DNA from: Mycobacterium basiliense
GTDB lineage: Bacteria; Actinomycetota; Actinomycetes; Mycobacteriales; Mycobacteriaceae
Assembly (NCBI RefSeq): GCF_900292015.1
Contig: NZ_LR130759.1
Location: 5,332,001-5,396,000 of the forward strand
Direction: 5' to 3'
DNA length: 64,000 bases
The translations under genes were made by a program, and so were the position numbers. Of this stretch, positions 1 to 7,895 are shown piece after piece. The notes below the pieces were generated by a model. That model saw nothing but the letters and a program-made list of their open reading frames with translations. It was not told the DNA's origin and searched no databases. Each line of letters opens with the position of its first letter. Positions within the stretch are counted from its first letter, which is position 1.

Positions 1-3000
1 GCGGACGTTGGCGGCATCAATGGCGCCGGCGGCGCCGGCGGTGACGGCGGAAATGGCGCCACCGGCCCGGCCGGACTGGACGGCAAAGCCTCCTCCGACG
101 GCGGCACCGGCGGCACCGGCGGCACCGGCGGAGACGGCGGCAACGGCGGCAACGCCGGTTTCGGCGCCGGCGAACTCAGCAACGGCGGCGCAGCCGGTAA
201 CGGTGGATCCGGCGGGGCCGGAGGTACCGGCGGCGCCGCCGGCCTCGGCGACAGCACGGGCTGGACCGGCGGCCAAGGCGGCACCGGCGGCCAAGGCGGC
301 CACGGCGGCCTCGGCGGGCTGGACAGCAGCGGCATCAGCGCCGACGGTGGCACCGGCGGCGACGGCGGCACCGGCGGCCAAGGCGGCCACGGCGGCACCG
401 GCACCTACGACGACGGCGGCACCGGCGGCGCTGGCGGTACCGGGGGCGACGCGGGCGTCGGTGGGGCCGGCGGCAACGGCGGCAACGCCGGCAATGCGGG
501 CGTTGCCGGCGACGGCGGCGCTGGCGGCACCGGCGGCGCTGGCGGCACCGGCGTAGGCACCGGATTTGCCGGCGGAGCCGGCGGCGACGGCGGTAACGGC
601 GGCGATGCGGGCGCCGGCGGCACCAACGGCACCGGCGGCACCGGCGGTACCGGCGGTACCGGCGGCAACGGCGGTGCCGGTGTCGACGGCATCCGTCAAA
701 GTCCCGACGGCGGAACCGGCGGCAACGGCGGCAACGGCGGTATCGGCGGCAACGGCGGCAACGCCGGCAGCGGCGCTGGCGGAGTCGGCGACGGCGGCGC
801 CGCGGGCACCGGTGGCATCGGTGGCACCGGCGGTACCGGCGGGGCCGGCGTCGAGAATTTCAACGGCGGCAGGGGCGGCAACGGCGGCCAAGGCGGCCAG
901 GGCGGCCTCGGCGGGACGAGCAGCGACGGCATCAGCGCAGACGGCGGCACCGGCGGAGACGGCGGCATCGGCGGCAACGGCGGCGCGGGCGGAGACGGGA
1001 TCGTCTCAGACGGCGGTGATGGCGGCAACGGCGGCAACGGGGGTGACGCTGGCTCGGGCGGCGCCGGCGGCGTGGGCGGAAACACCGGCAACGCCGGCAC
1101 CGGCGGCCGCGGCGGCAACGGAGGCAACGGGGGCGCCGGCGAGTACGGCGCCCAACTCGGCGATGCGGGCTTTGCCGGCGGCGCTGGCGGTAACGGCGGC
1201 AACGGCGGCAACGCGGGCACCGGCGGCACCAATGGCGCCGGCGGCGCCGGCGGGACAGGCGGCAACGGCGGGTACGGCCAGGCCGGTGAGAACGGCTTCG
1301 GCGCCGATGGCGCGGTGGGCGGCGACGGCGGCGACGGCGGGAACGGCGGCAACGGCGGGAACGCCGGCACCGGCATCGGCGCAACCGGTGCAGCGGGCGC
1401 AGCGGGCAGCGGCGGCCATGGCGGGGCCGGCGGGAACGGCGGTGCCGCCGGTAACGACTCCATCGGCGGTCAAGGCGGCAAAGGCGGCGATGGTGGCACC
1501 GGCGGACTCGGCGGCACCGATAGCACCGGCGCAGGCACCAGCGGCGGCCAAGGTGGCGACGGTGGAGTCGGCGGTCGTGGCGGTAACGGTGGGACCGGCA
1601 CGGTGGCGACCGGCGGCTCCGGAGGGACCGGTGGAGCCGGTGGTGATGCCGGCGACGGCGGTGCGGCCAGCAATGGCGGAGTCGTGGGCAACGCCGGCAA
1701 CGCCGGCGACGGCGGCCGAGGCGGCAACGGCGGCACCGGTAGAGCCGGCGGCCCTTTCGCGGCCGACGCGGGCGATGACGGCGGCCGCGGCGGCGACGGC
1801 GGCGACGGCGGTAACGCGGGCCTCGGCGGTACCAACGGCGACGGCGGAGCCGGTGGCACCGGCGGAACCGGCGGATACGCGGCTAGCGGAACCCTGGAAG
1901 GTGTCGGCGGTACCGGCGGCAACGGCGGCACAGGCGGCAACGGCGGCAACGCGGGCACCGGGCTCGGCGACGCCGGCACCGGCGGCGCCGCGGGCACCGG
2001 CGGTAATGGCGGCACGGGCGGCAACGGCGGATTCGGTGAACCGCAGACCAGCAACGCCGGTGGCGCCGGCGGAGTCGGCGGCAAGGGTGGCCAAGGCGGC
2101 CAAGGCGGCCTAAGCAGCGACGGCATCAGCGCCGACGGCGGCACCGGTGGCAACGGCGGCAAAGGCGGCTACGGCGGCGTAGGCGCCAATGCGAGCGGCA
2201 TCGCCCGTAGTGGTGGTGATGGCGGCGCCGGTGGAGCCGGCGGCGCTGCGGGTGCCGGCGGCAGCGGCGGCAACGGCGGCGCCGTCGGTAATGCCGGCAT
2301 CGGCGGCGAGGGTGGCGTCGGCGGTCAAGGCGGCCGCGGCAGCTACAGCTTTGAAATCTTTCAAGGCGGCACCGGCGGCAATGGCGGCGCAGGTGGAGCT
2401 GGTGGCGACGCAGGTGTCGGCGGAACCAACGGCAACGGGGGCCAAGGCGGCAACGGCGGTGCCGGCGGCTACGGCCTAACGGGCGTGAACGGTGACGGCG
2501 GCGATGGCGGCACCGGCGGCACCGGCGGCACCGGCGGGAAAGGCGGCGCGGGCGGCGACGCTGGTTCCGGCCTCGGAGCGCCTGGCAGCGGAGGTAAAGG
2601 TGGTGGCGGCGGCACCGGCGGCGCCGGTGGAGCCGGTGGGTTCGGCGACGTCAACTTCAACGGCGGCATAGGCGGCCAGGGCGGCACCGGCGGCCAGGGC
2701 GGGCAAGGCGGGATCGGCAGCAACGGGGTCGGCGCCGACGGTGGTTACGGCGGCTCCGGCGGCGCCGGCGGGGCCGGCGGTCATGGCAAAGGCAGCGGCG
2801 ACGGCGGCACCGGCGGCGACGGCGGATTCGGCGGCACCGGCGGGACCGGCGGCACTAGCACCGCCCCCGGGGTCCCTGGCGGTACCGGCGGCGACGGCGG
2901 ATTCGGCGGCAACGGCGGAACCGGCGGCGATGGTGCACCCCCCGGCTATGGCGGCAGTGCCGGCAGCGGGGGTAGCGGCGGGGCCGGCGGCAACCCCGAC

Positions 3001-3075
3001 GGCACCGCCGGCAGCGGCGGCAGGGACGGCAACGATGGAGAACTCGGAAATTACGTCGTACAACCGTTTCCGTGA
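1..3075 (+). CDS. PE_PGRS family protein, C-terminal PGRS region (5' end outside window)
   Basis: Frame 1 is open from base 1 to the TGA at 3073-3075, giving 1024 residues that are almost entirely Gly-Gly-Ala/Gly-Gly-Asn triplets interrupted by Asp, Thr and Ser. This is the PGRS region of a cell-surface or secreted PE_PGRS protein. The PE domain and start lie upstream of the window. The last 12 residues ([11 protein letters not shown] and the residue before them) are not Gly-rich. Within the PGRS part a ~200-residue module recurs about five times. Function cannot be read from the sequence; family members are exported by ESX-5 and many bind calcium through GGXGXD-type nonapeptides, which are abundant here. 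The many open frames on both strands over this stretch are by-products of the GGC-repeat composition. Confidence 0.93.
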   Translation, partial: ADVGGINGAGGAGGDGGNGATGPAGLDGKASSDGGTGGTGGTGGDGGNGGNAGFGAGELSNGGAAGNGGSGGAGGTGGAAGLGDSTGWTGGQGGTGGQGGHGGLGGLDSSGISADGGTGGDGGTGGQGGHGGTGTYDDGGTGGAGGTGGDAGVGGAGGNGGNAGNAGVAGDGGAGGTGGAGGTGVGTGFAGGAGGDGGNGGDAGAGGTNGTGGTGGTGGTGGNGGAGVDGIRQSPDGGTGGNGGNGGIGGNGGNAGSGAGGVGDGGAAGTGGIGGTGGTGGAGVENFNGGRGGNGGQGGQGGLGGTSSDGISADGGTGGDGGIGGNGGAGGDGIVSDGGDGGNGGNGGDAGSGGAGGVGGNTGNAGTGGRGGNGGNGGAGEYGAQLGDAGFAGGAGGNGGNGGNAGTGGTNGAGGAGGTGGNGGYGQAGENGFGADGAVGGDGGDGGNGGNGGNAGTGIGATGAAGAAGSGGHGGAGGNGGAAGNDSIGGQGGKGGDGGTGGLGGTDSTGAGTSGGQGGDGGVGGRGGNGGTGTVATGGSGGTGGAGGDAGDGGAASNGGVVGNAGNAGDGGRGGNGGTGRAGGPFAADAGDDGGRGGDGGDGGNAGLGGTNGDGGAGGTGGTGGYAASGTLEGVGGTGGNGGTGGNGGNAGTGLGDAGTGGAAGTGGNGGTGGNGGFGEPQTSNAGGAGGVGGKGGQGGQGGLSSDGISADGGTGGNGGKGGYGGVGANASGIARSGGDGGAGGAGGAAGAGGSGGNGGAVGNAGIGGEGGVGGQGGRGSYSFEIFQGGTGGNGGAGGAGGDAGVGGTNGNGGQGGNGGAGGYGLTGVNGDGGDGGTGGTGGTGGKGGAGGDAGSGLGAPGSGGKGGGGGTGGAGGAGGFGDVNFNGGIGGQGGTGGQGGQGGIGSNGVGADGGYGGSGGAGGAGGHGKGSGDGGTGGDGGFGGTGGTGGTSTAPGVPGGTGGDGGFGGNGGTGGDGAPPGYGGSAGSGGSGGAGGNPDGTAGSGGRDGNDGELGNYVVQPFP
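16..3075 (+). repeat. Higher-order ~600 bp tandem modules in the PGRS coding region
   Basis: The tag (T/I)-N-G-x-G-G begins at about 16, 622, 1228, 1831 and 2425, so spacings are 606, 606, 603 and 594 bp. A second tag, S-(S/D)-G-I-S-A-D-G-G, or a degenerate version of it, occurs near 321, 918, 1519, 2113 and 2716 with the same period. A third, (E/V)-N-F-N-G-G, is at about 850 and 2650, three periods apart. All spacings are multiples of three, so the unit is a protein module of ~200 residues. Confidence 0.8.
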
Positions 3076-3184
3076 GCCACAGTAGGCGGATCGGCGGCAT
3101 GCACAGCGTCTTTGAGTTAACGGGCCAGACCACCGGAACCGAGCTGCCGCCGATAGCCGGCCAGGGACGGCGATCGTCCTCAGG

Positions 3185-3240
3185 GGCCAGGGCGGCAACG
3201 GCAGCCTCGGCGGGACGAGTAGCGACAGCATCACCGCCCA
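3185..3240 (+). pseudogene. PGRS remnant beyond the PE_PGRS stop codon
   Basis: This short intergenic segment closely matches the PGRS tag at about 893-945 (both contain CTCGGCGGGACGAG followed by an AGC-GAC-xGC-ATC run). It lies 110 bp beyond the PE_PGRS stop and in a different frame (frame 2; the gene uses frame 1). It looks like a leftover of a once longer or duplicated PGRS region. The rest of 3076-3370 holds no gene that I can support. Confidence 0.6.
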
Positions 3241-3370
3241 CCGGCCTCGGCAGCCGCCCATGCCGAAGAGTTGATGGGCGCCGAGATTGGCCGACCAAGC
3301 GATCCCCTCGCACGCCGGTTCGGCAAAGACGCACTGTCGGCGGGGCCGGCACTGTACCTATGCTGAGCGA

Positions 3371-4429
3371 GTGCCAAACAACTATCGGGTGGTGCAATGG
3401 ACCACCGGAAACGTCGGCAAAAGCTCACTGCAAGCCATCGCCGCCCACCCCGCGCTGCAACTGGTCGGCTGCTATGCCTGGTCGCCGCAGAAGGTCGGCC
3501 GTGACGCCGGCGATCTCTGCGGCATCGCCCCGTTAGGGGTGACCGCCAGCAACGACACCGACGCGCTGCTGGCCCTGAAACCGGACTGCGTGGTCTACAA
3601 CCCGATGTGGATCGACGTCGACGAGCTGGTCCGCATCCTCTCCGCGGGCGTCAACGTGGTGACCACGGCCGCCTTCATCACCGGACACAACCTGGGCCCC
3701 GGTCGCGATCGCATTCTGGATGCCTGCCACCAGGGCGGGTCGACGATCTTCGGGTCCGGCGTCAGTCCCGGCTTCGCCGAGCTGTTGGCCATCGTGTCGA
3801 CGATGGTCTGCAACCGTGTCGACAAGGTCACCGTCAACGAGGCCGCCGACACCACGTTCTACGACTCCCCCGCGACCGAGCGGCCGGTCGGCTTCGGCCA
3901 GCCGATCGACCACCCCGAGCTGCAGGCCATGACCGCCGTGGGCACGGCCATCTTCGGCGAAGCGGTCCGGTTGATCGCCGACGCGCTCGGCCTCGAGCTC
4001 GACGACGTGCACTGCGAGGCCGAATACGCGCAAACCACCGCCGAACTCAACCTCGGGTCGTGGAGCATTCCCGCGGGCTGCGTGGCCGGCGTGGCGGCGA
4101 GCTGGCAGGGAGTGCTAGGCCACCGAACCCTCGTCGAGCTCAACGTCCGGTGGCGTAAGGGGCAAACGCTTGAGCCAGACTGGAGGATCGACCAAGACGG
4201 CTGGGTCATCAAGGTCGACGGACGGCCGACGGTGACCACCACGGTGAGCTTTCTGCCGCCGCCCTATTTCGAGGCGGAGACGATTGCCGACTTTATGATG
4301 CTTGGGCACATCATGACCGCCATGCCCACCATCAACTCGATCCCCGCGGTCGTTGCCGCCCAGCCTGGCATCGTCACCTACAACGACCTACCGCTGACAG
4401 TTCCCCGGGGCGTGGTTCCACGGCGCTAG
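3371..4429 (+). CDS. DapB-like NAD(P)-binding reductase (dihydrodipicolinate-reductase-like)
   Basis: A 352-residue protein with an N-terminal Rossmann motif (VQWTTGNVGK, residues 8-17) typical of the mycobacterial DapB_N-like family found with lipid and xenobiotic catabolism genes. These are not the lysine-pathway DapB; substrates are mostly unknown. I chose GTG 3371 because the sequence similarity starts there (VPNNYRVVQWTTG). The frame stays open upstream to 3287, but those codons look non-coding. A paralogue with the same architecture is at 34052, whose N-terminus (LRVIQWATGGVGK) and C-terminus (PGIKTYRDLPL versus PGIVTYNDLPL) match well. The ribosome-binding site is weak. The gene stands alone between the PE_PGRS gene and a pseudogene. 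Confidence 0.8.
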   Translation: MPNNYRVVQWTTGNVGKSSLQAIAAHPALQLVGCYAWSPQKVGRDAGDLCGIAPLGVTASNDTDALLALKPDCVVYNPMWIDVDELVRILSAGVNVVTTAAFITGHNLGPGRDRILDACHQGGSTIFGSGVSPGFAELLAIVSTMVCNRVDKVTVNEAADTTFYDSPATERPVGFGQPIDHPELQAMTAVGTAIFGEAVRLIADALGLELDDVHCEAEYAQTTAELNLGSWSIPAGCVAGVAASWQGVLGHRTLVELNVRWRKGQTLEPDWRIDQDGWVIKVDGRPTVTTTVSFLPPPYFEAETIADFMMLGHIMTAMPTINSIPAVVAAQPGIVTYNDLPLTVPRGVVPRR

Positions 4430-5190
4430 CCGTCCCCGACGGCGGCATGCTCGGAAACCACCTGTTGGCGAGCGGGTTTGGGGTAGTTCGCGCCAAACTC
4501 GGGCACTTCGAAGAAGCCGTGGCGGCGGGCGGCCCGGATAGCGTTGCGCAACGGACGCACCAGGCCCGCGAACGACCCCATGTCGAACAACAGCGGCGTC
4601 AGCAACCGATTGTGCACGTAACCGAATGAGCTTGCGGTCTCCGGGTCTGCCCAGCCCAACGTGCCACCCAATCCGACATGGCCAAAGCCGTTGAGTAAAC
4701 CGGGAACTGGTGATTCGTGGTAGCCGAGATGGCCGTCGTTGGCCAGTGCGGCATACATTTTGGCCAGGCCGCGCCCGGTCACCACGCCGTTGGCGCCTGG
4801 GACTTCGCCGTCCTGGAACGAAGTATCGCCTTGCACAAGGGACTTCACGCCAGGGAAGTACATCGCGCCAAAGCCGCCGGAGAACGCCAGACCGGCGACC
4901 CGCGGCGCGATGACATTGAAAATCGGGTTGGCCAGCTTGGACTGCGGCATCAGAACCTGCGCGGGCGCTCCCCCACCGAATCGCCGCCCGGGGAAAGTCG
5001 GGCAAAGATCGTGAGGGCGCTGAAAAAGTGCGGATCGGCAGCACCGGATACACCGCGTGGCAAACCATCGCCGGTAACCAGAAGGGCGGTCTTTGTCACG
5101 GTTTCGGACCCGATGCTTCCGGGGCCATCACAAAATCGACATTATCAGCACAGAGTCCGGCGGGCCGAGGCCTCAAATGTAGAGGTTTCA
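4426..5190 (-). pseudogene. Decayed serine-hydrolase/beta-lactamase-fold esterase
   Basis: The 3' part (about 4950 to 4426) reads cleanly as the C-terminal half of a class C beta-lactamase-like esterase of the LipL/LipD/EstB type, with GLAKMYAALAND and the HVG motif of FGHVGLGGTLGWADP. Upstream the similarity continues in another frame (about 5110-4985: TKTALLVTGDGLPRGV...HFFSALTIFARLS) and a further segment (ADNVDFVMAPEAS, about 5160-5120) lies in a third frame. At least two frameshifts therefore separate the pieces, and the N-terminal SxxK half is absent. It is likely non-functional. Its end overlaps the end of the convergent DapB-like gene by 4 bp. Confidence 0.75.
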
Positions 5191-5210
5191 CGCTCCCTCG
5201 CTATCGGGTA
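5184..5210 (+). promoter_or_regulatory. SigF-like promoter of the CsbD gene
   Basis: GGTTT at 5184-5188 and GGGTA at 5206-5210 are separated by 17 bp, matching the mycobacterial SigF consensus (GTTT-N15-17-GGGTA). It ends 47 bp before the start of the CsbD-family gene. CsbD was defined in Bacillus subtilis as a SigB-dependent general stress gene, and SigF is the mycobacterial relative of SigB, so motif and gene support each other. Confidence 0.6.
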
Positions 5211-5257
5211 TTCGCTGCAGCAACGATTACCGCTCAGTAATGAGGAGCCCAAAACGC

Positions 5258-5431
5258 ATGAGCGCTGAAGATAAGGTCAAGAACAAGATCGAGGACTTGG
5301 GTGGACGGGCCAAAGAAGCCATCGGGCACGCCACCGGAGACAAGAACACTAAGGATGAAGGTCGCCTCGACCAGGCCAAGGCGAGCCTGAAAGACGCTGG
5401 TGAGAAGGTTAAGGATGCTCTCCGAAAGTAG
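5258..5431 (+). CDS. CsbD family stress-response protein
   Basis: A 57-residue hydrophilic, Lys/Asp/Glu-rich protein that covers one CsbD domain (MSAEDKVKNKIEDLGGRAKE...). ATG 5258 is preferred over the in-frame ATG 5240 because GAGGAG at 5242-5247 lies at the right distance. CsbD-like proteins are induced by general stress, and their molecular role is unknown. The SigF-like promoter at 5184 fits that pattern. The 3' end overlaps the start region of the cutinase gene, so the two may be co-transcribed. Confidence 0.88.
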   Translation: MSAEDKVKNKIEDLGGRAKEAIGHATGDKNTKDEGRLDQAKASLKDAGEKVKDALRK

Positions 5432-6146
5432 TCCAGACACGTCACGACGACGGCGAGTCCACCGCCGCGGGATGGCCGTTAGCGCTGTGGTGGCGATGCT
5501 GGTGAGTGTGTCGGCGATGCTGGGCATGCCCGCCCCGCCGGCGGCCGCCGAACCCTGCCCCGACGTCGAGGTGTTGTTCGCCCGCGGTACCGGAGAACCA
5601 CCGGGCGTCGGTGGCATCGGCGGGTCGTTTGTGGAGGCGCTGCGTTCGCAGATCGGCTCCAGATCGCTTGCCGTATACCCGATCAATTACCCGGCCAGCA
5701 CCGACTTCTCCAACCCTGACTTCCCCCAAACGGTCATTGCGGGGATTCGCGACGCCAGCTCTCATATCGAAGCGACGGCGGCGAACTGCCCCAACACCAA
5801 GGAAGTGCTGGGTGGGTACTCGCAGGGTGCGGCCGTGGCCGGCTACGTCACCTCGGCCGCCGTGCCGCCGGGTGTTCCCGCCGCTGCGGTACCCGAGCCG
5901 ATGCCGCCGGAAATCGCCAGCCACGTTGCGGCGGTCACGCTGTTCGGGACGCCGTCGGATGACTTCCTCAACCAATACGGAGCGCCGCCAATCGTCATCG
6001 GGCCCCTCTACCAGCCCAAGACGATCGAGTTGTGCGCGGATGGCGACGGCATCTGCGGAGCGGGGAACAACCCCGCCGCCCATGCGGCCTACGTGGTGAA
6101 CGGAATGACGTCCCAAGGCGCAGATTTCGCGGCCAGCCACCTCTAA
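5415..6146 (+). CDS. cut5: Secreted cutinase-like esterase
   Basis: A cutinase-family serine esterase of 243 residues from ATG 5415. The N-terminal basic stretch and hydrophobic segment (residues 20-45) end in APPAAA, a plausible signal-peptidase site, so the enzyme is exported. The catalytic Ser is residue 136 in GYSQG; Asp209/211 in CADGDGICG and His223 complete the triad, and paired Cys residues are present. Starts at GTG 5400 or ATG 5472 are also possible; the last would still leave a signal peptide. The position between CsbD and the epimerase matches cut5 of M. tuberculosis, which I recall as split into Rv3724A/B. Here the frame is intact. A GC-rich hairpin follows the stop. Confidence 0.88.
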   Translation: MLSESSPDTSRRRRVHRRGMAVSAVVAMLVSVSAMLGMPAPPAAAEPCPDVEVLFARGTGEPPGVGGIGGSFVEALRSQIGSRSLAVYPINYPASTDFSNPDFPQTVIAGIRDASSHIEATAANCPNTKEVLGGYSQGAAVAGYVTSAAVPPGVPAAAVPEPMPPEIASHVAAVTLFGTPSDDFLNQYGAPPIVIGPLYQPKTIELCADGDGICGAGNNPAAHAAYVVNGMTSQGADFAASHL

Positions 6147-6156
6147 CGCGACCGCG

Positions 6157-6184
6157 GCGCCCCCGGGGATACCACCGGGGGCGC
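6157..6184 (+). terminator. GC-rich hairpin after the cutinase gene
   Basis: A perfect 10-bp stem (GCGCCCCCGG / CCGGGGGCGC) with an 8-nt loop lies 10 bp beyond the cutinase stop. No T-tract follows, which is common for proposed mycobacterial terminators. It lies just upstream of the epimerase start and could instead attenuate read-through. Confidence 0.5.
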
Positions 6185-6202
6185 GCCGGGCAGAATCACA
6201 GT

Positions 6203-7180
6203 ATGCGCGTACTGGTAACCGGGGGCACCGGATTTGTCGGCGGCTGGACCGCCAGGGCCATCGCGGACGAGGGCCATTCGGTCCGCTTCCTGGTCCGCAA
6301 TCCCGCGAAGCTGGACACGTCGGTGGCCGAACTCGGCGTCGACGTTTCCGACTTCGTCGTCGGCGATATCAAGGATCGCGACTCGGTGCGTGAGGCGTTG
6401 ACCGGATGCGACGCCGTCGTCCACAGTGCCGCCCTGGTCGCAACCGACCCACGCCAGACCCCGCGGATGCAGAGCACCAACATGGAGGGTGCCCGCAACG
6501 TCCTTGGCCAGGCCGTGCAACTCGGACTCGATCCGATCGTGCATGTGTCGAGCTTCACCGCGTTGTTCCATCCGGATTTGGAAAGGCTGACGGCGGACCT
6601 GCCGGTTGTCGGTGGCACCGACGGCTACGGCACGTCCAAGGCGCAAGTCGAAATCTATGCTCGCGGTTTGCAGGACGCCGGCGCACCGGTGAATATCACC
6701 TATCCGGGCATGGTGCTTGGTCCGCCCGTGGGCAACCAGTTCGGTGAGGCCGGCGAAGGGGTCAAGGCGGCGCTACAGATTCACACGATTCCCGGCCGGC
6801 GGGCCGCGTGGTTGGTTATCGACGTCCGTGATGTGGCGGCGGTGCACGCGGCCCTGCTGGAGCCCGGGATGGGGCCGCGGCGATACATGGTCGGCGGGCA
6901 CCGGATTCCGGTGGCCGAGCTGGCCAAGATGCTCGAACAGGTCGCCAACACCCCCATGCTGACCTTCCCGGTCCCGGACACCGTGCTGCGAGTTGCCGGT
7001 TCGTTGCTCGACCTCGCCGGCCCCTATCTACCCTTCGAGAATCCGTTCACCGCAGCCGGAATGCAGTACTACACCCAGATGCCGGAATCCGATGATTCAC
7101 CGAGCGAAAAAGAACTCGGCATCATCTATCGGGACCCGCGCGTCACTCTCTCCGATACCGTCGCGGCCCTGCGCCGCTAG
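6203..7180 (+). CDS. NAD(P)-dependent epimerase/dehydratase-family oxidoreductase (Rv3725-like)
   Basis: A 325-residue extended short-chain dehydrogenase. The N-terminal nucleotide-binding motif is VTGGTGFVGG (residues 5-14) and the active site is YGTSK near residue 143. ATG 6203 begins directly at the first beta strand (MRVLVTGG), and nothing upstream resembles the family. Relatives include dihydroflavonol-4-reductase-like and 3-beta-HSD-like enzymes; the substrate cannot be inferred. By synteny it corresponds to the gene after cut5 in M. tuberculosis. Confidence 0.85.
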   Translation: MRVLVTGGTGFVGGWTARAIADEGHSVRFLVRNPAKLDTSVAELGVDVSDFVVGDIKDRDSVREALTGCDAVVHSAALVATDPRQTPRMQSTNMEGARNVLGQAVQLGLDPIVHVSSFTALFHPDLERLTADLPVVGGTDGYGTSKAQVEIYARGLQDAGAPVNITYPGMVLGPPVGNQFGEAGEGVKAALQIHTIPGRRAAWLVIDVRDVAAVHAALLEPGMGPRRYMVGGHRIPVAELAKMLEQVANTPMLTFPVPDTVLRVAGSLLDLAGPYLPFENPFTAAGMQYYTQMPESDDSPSEKELGIIYRDPRVTLSDTVAALRR

Positions 7181-7196
7181 CCGCGCGCGGTTCGGT

Positions 7197-7343
7197 TCAC
7201 GTCGGCTCATCGGGAGGCTCGGCGTCGTCCCCCTCGGCGGGCGAATTCTTCAGCCACCTTCGTAACCGAAGAAGTTCGTTGGTCACAATGCCGATCCCCA
7301 ACAGCGCCAGCGTCGCCACAATCGCGGAGGTCACACGATCCAT
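7197..7343 (-). CDS. Small single-span membrane protein
   Basis: A 48-residue frame from ATG 7343 with one hydrophobic span (VTSAIVATLALLGIGIVTNE, residues 4-23), then a basic stretch (LRLRRWLK) and an acidic C-tail. The topology fits a small inner-membrane protein with a cytoplasmic tail. It lies 28 bp downstream of the PPOX gene on the same strand. The ribosome-binding site is weak, and a start at 7391 would overlap the PPOX gene. I do not recognise a family. It could be spurious, but its hydrophobic-then-charged layout is protein-like. Confidence 0.45.
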   Translation of the reverse strand: MDRVTSAIVATLALLGIGIVTNELLRLRRWLKNSPAEGDDAEPPDEPT

Positions 7344-7371
7344 CGTGACAGGTGCCCGAGCTGGGCGGCCG

Positions 7372-7755
7372 TCAGGCGGACTTGACCTCAAGACCGATGT
7401 GGACCTTGTCGATTCCGCCGCGCACGAGCGAGTGTGGATAGAACCACCAGGCGTGATACCAGTAGCGCTTCAGCACCGCGTTGTAGACCCGCTTGGTCTC
7501 CGACTTGGGTAACACCCGGGCGACGGCCTCGACCGGCTCGCCCTTGGGCTTGCCCAACGCCCCGCTCTTGGCGAGCGTCACTCGCGGCGTGTTGCGGATC
7601 CGCTTGACTTTCCACGATCCGTCATCGGTGATCACCAGCAGCCGGTCGCCGTCGGGCACCCCCCATATGGCGGTGGGTTTGGGCCGGCCGTCTTTGGTGA
7701 AAGTGGTCAACAGCAGGTACTTGGACTTGATGACGTCTCGAAAATTGGCAGCCAC
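7372..7755 (-). CDS. PPOX-class flavin/F420-dependent protein
   Basis: A 127-residue protein of the pyridoxamine-5'-phosphate-oxidase-like split barrel fold, in the family with many F420-dependent mycobacterial reductases. Visible family features are the beta-strand pattern LLLTTFTKDGRPKPTAIWGV near the N-terminus and TPRVTLAKSGALGKP in the middle. The start is GTG 7755 with GGAAGAG five bases upstream. Members reduce quinones, biliverdin or other acceptors, or use FMN; the substrate is unknown. It is transcribed divergently from the Zn-dehydrogenase at 7896. Confidence 0.8.
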   Translation of the reverse strand: MAANFRDVIKSKYLLLTTFTKDGRPKPTAIWGVPDGDRLLVITDDGSWKVKRIRNTPRVTLAKSGALGKPKGEPVEAVARVLPKSETKRVYNAVLKRYWYHAWWFYPHSLVRGGIDKVHIGLEVKSA

Positions 7756-7895
7756 GCGACTCTTCCGCTCTGTGGGTGAATGTCACAAAAGACAATATCC
7801 AAATGCGCCCACGTTAATCGTGACGATCGCAACTTCAGCGCACGCGCGCAGCGAGTTAGGGTCGACCTGCATTGGTCGAGGAGAGGAACTCTGCG

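Noticed and set aside
405..2723. Long open frames on both strands over the PGRS region (for example Pro-rich minus-strand frames)
   Set aside because: They are produced by the GGC/GCC triplet composition in the wrong frame; none has a ribosome-binding site or protein-like complexity.
1..3075. Regular repeats that resemble a CRISPR array
   Set aside because: Repeat units are multiples of three, lie in one open coding frame and have no unique spacers of constant length.
3533..4033. 166-codon minus-strand frame opposite the DapB-like gene
   Set aside because: It is a shadow of the GC-biased third codon position; the plus-strand protein has clear family features.
5442..6140. 232-codon minus-strand frame opposite the cutinase gene
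   Set aside because: Arg/Gly/His-rich shadow with no domain, antisense to a gene with a complete catalytic triad.
6147..6202. Riboswitch upstream of the epimerase gene
   Set aside because: The only structure is a simple perfect hairpin; it fits a terminator of the preceding gene better.
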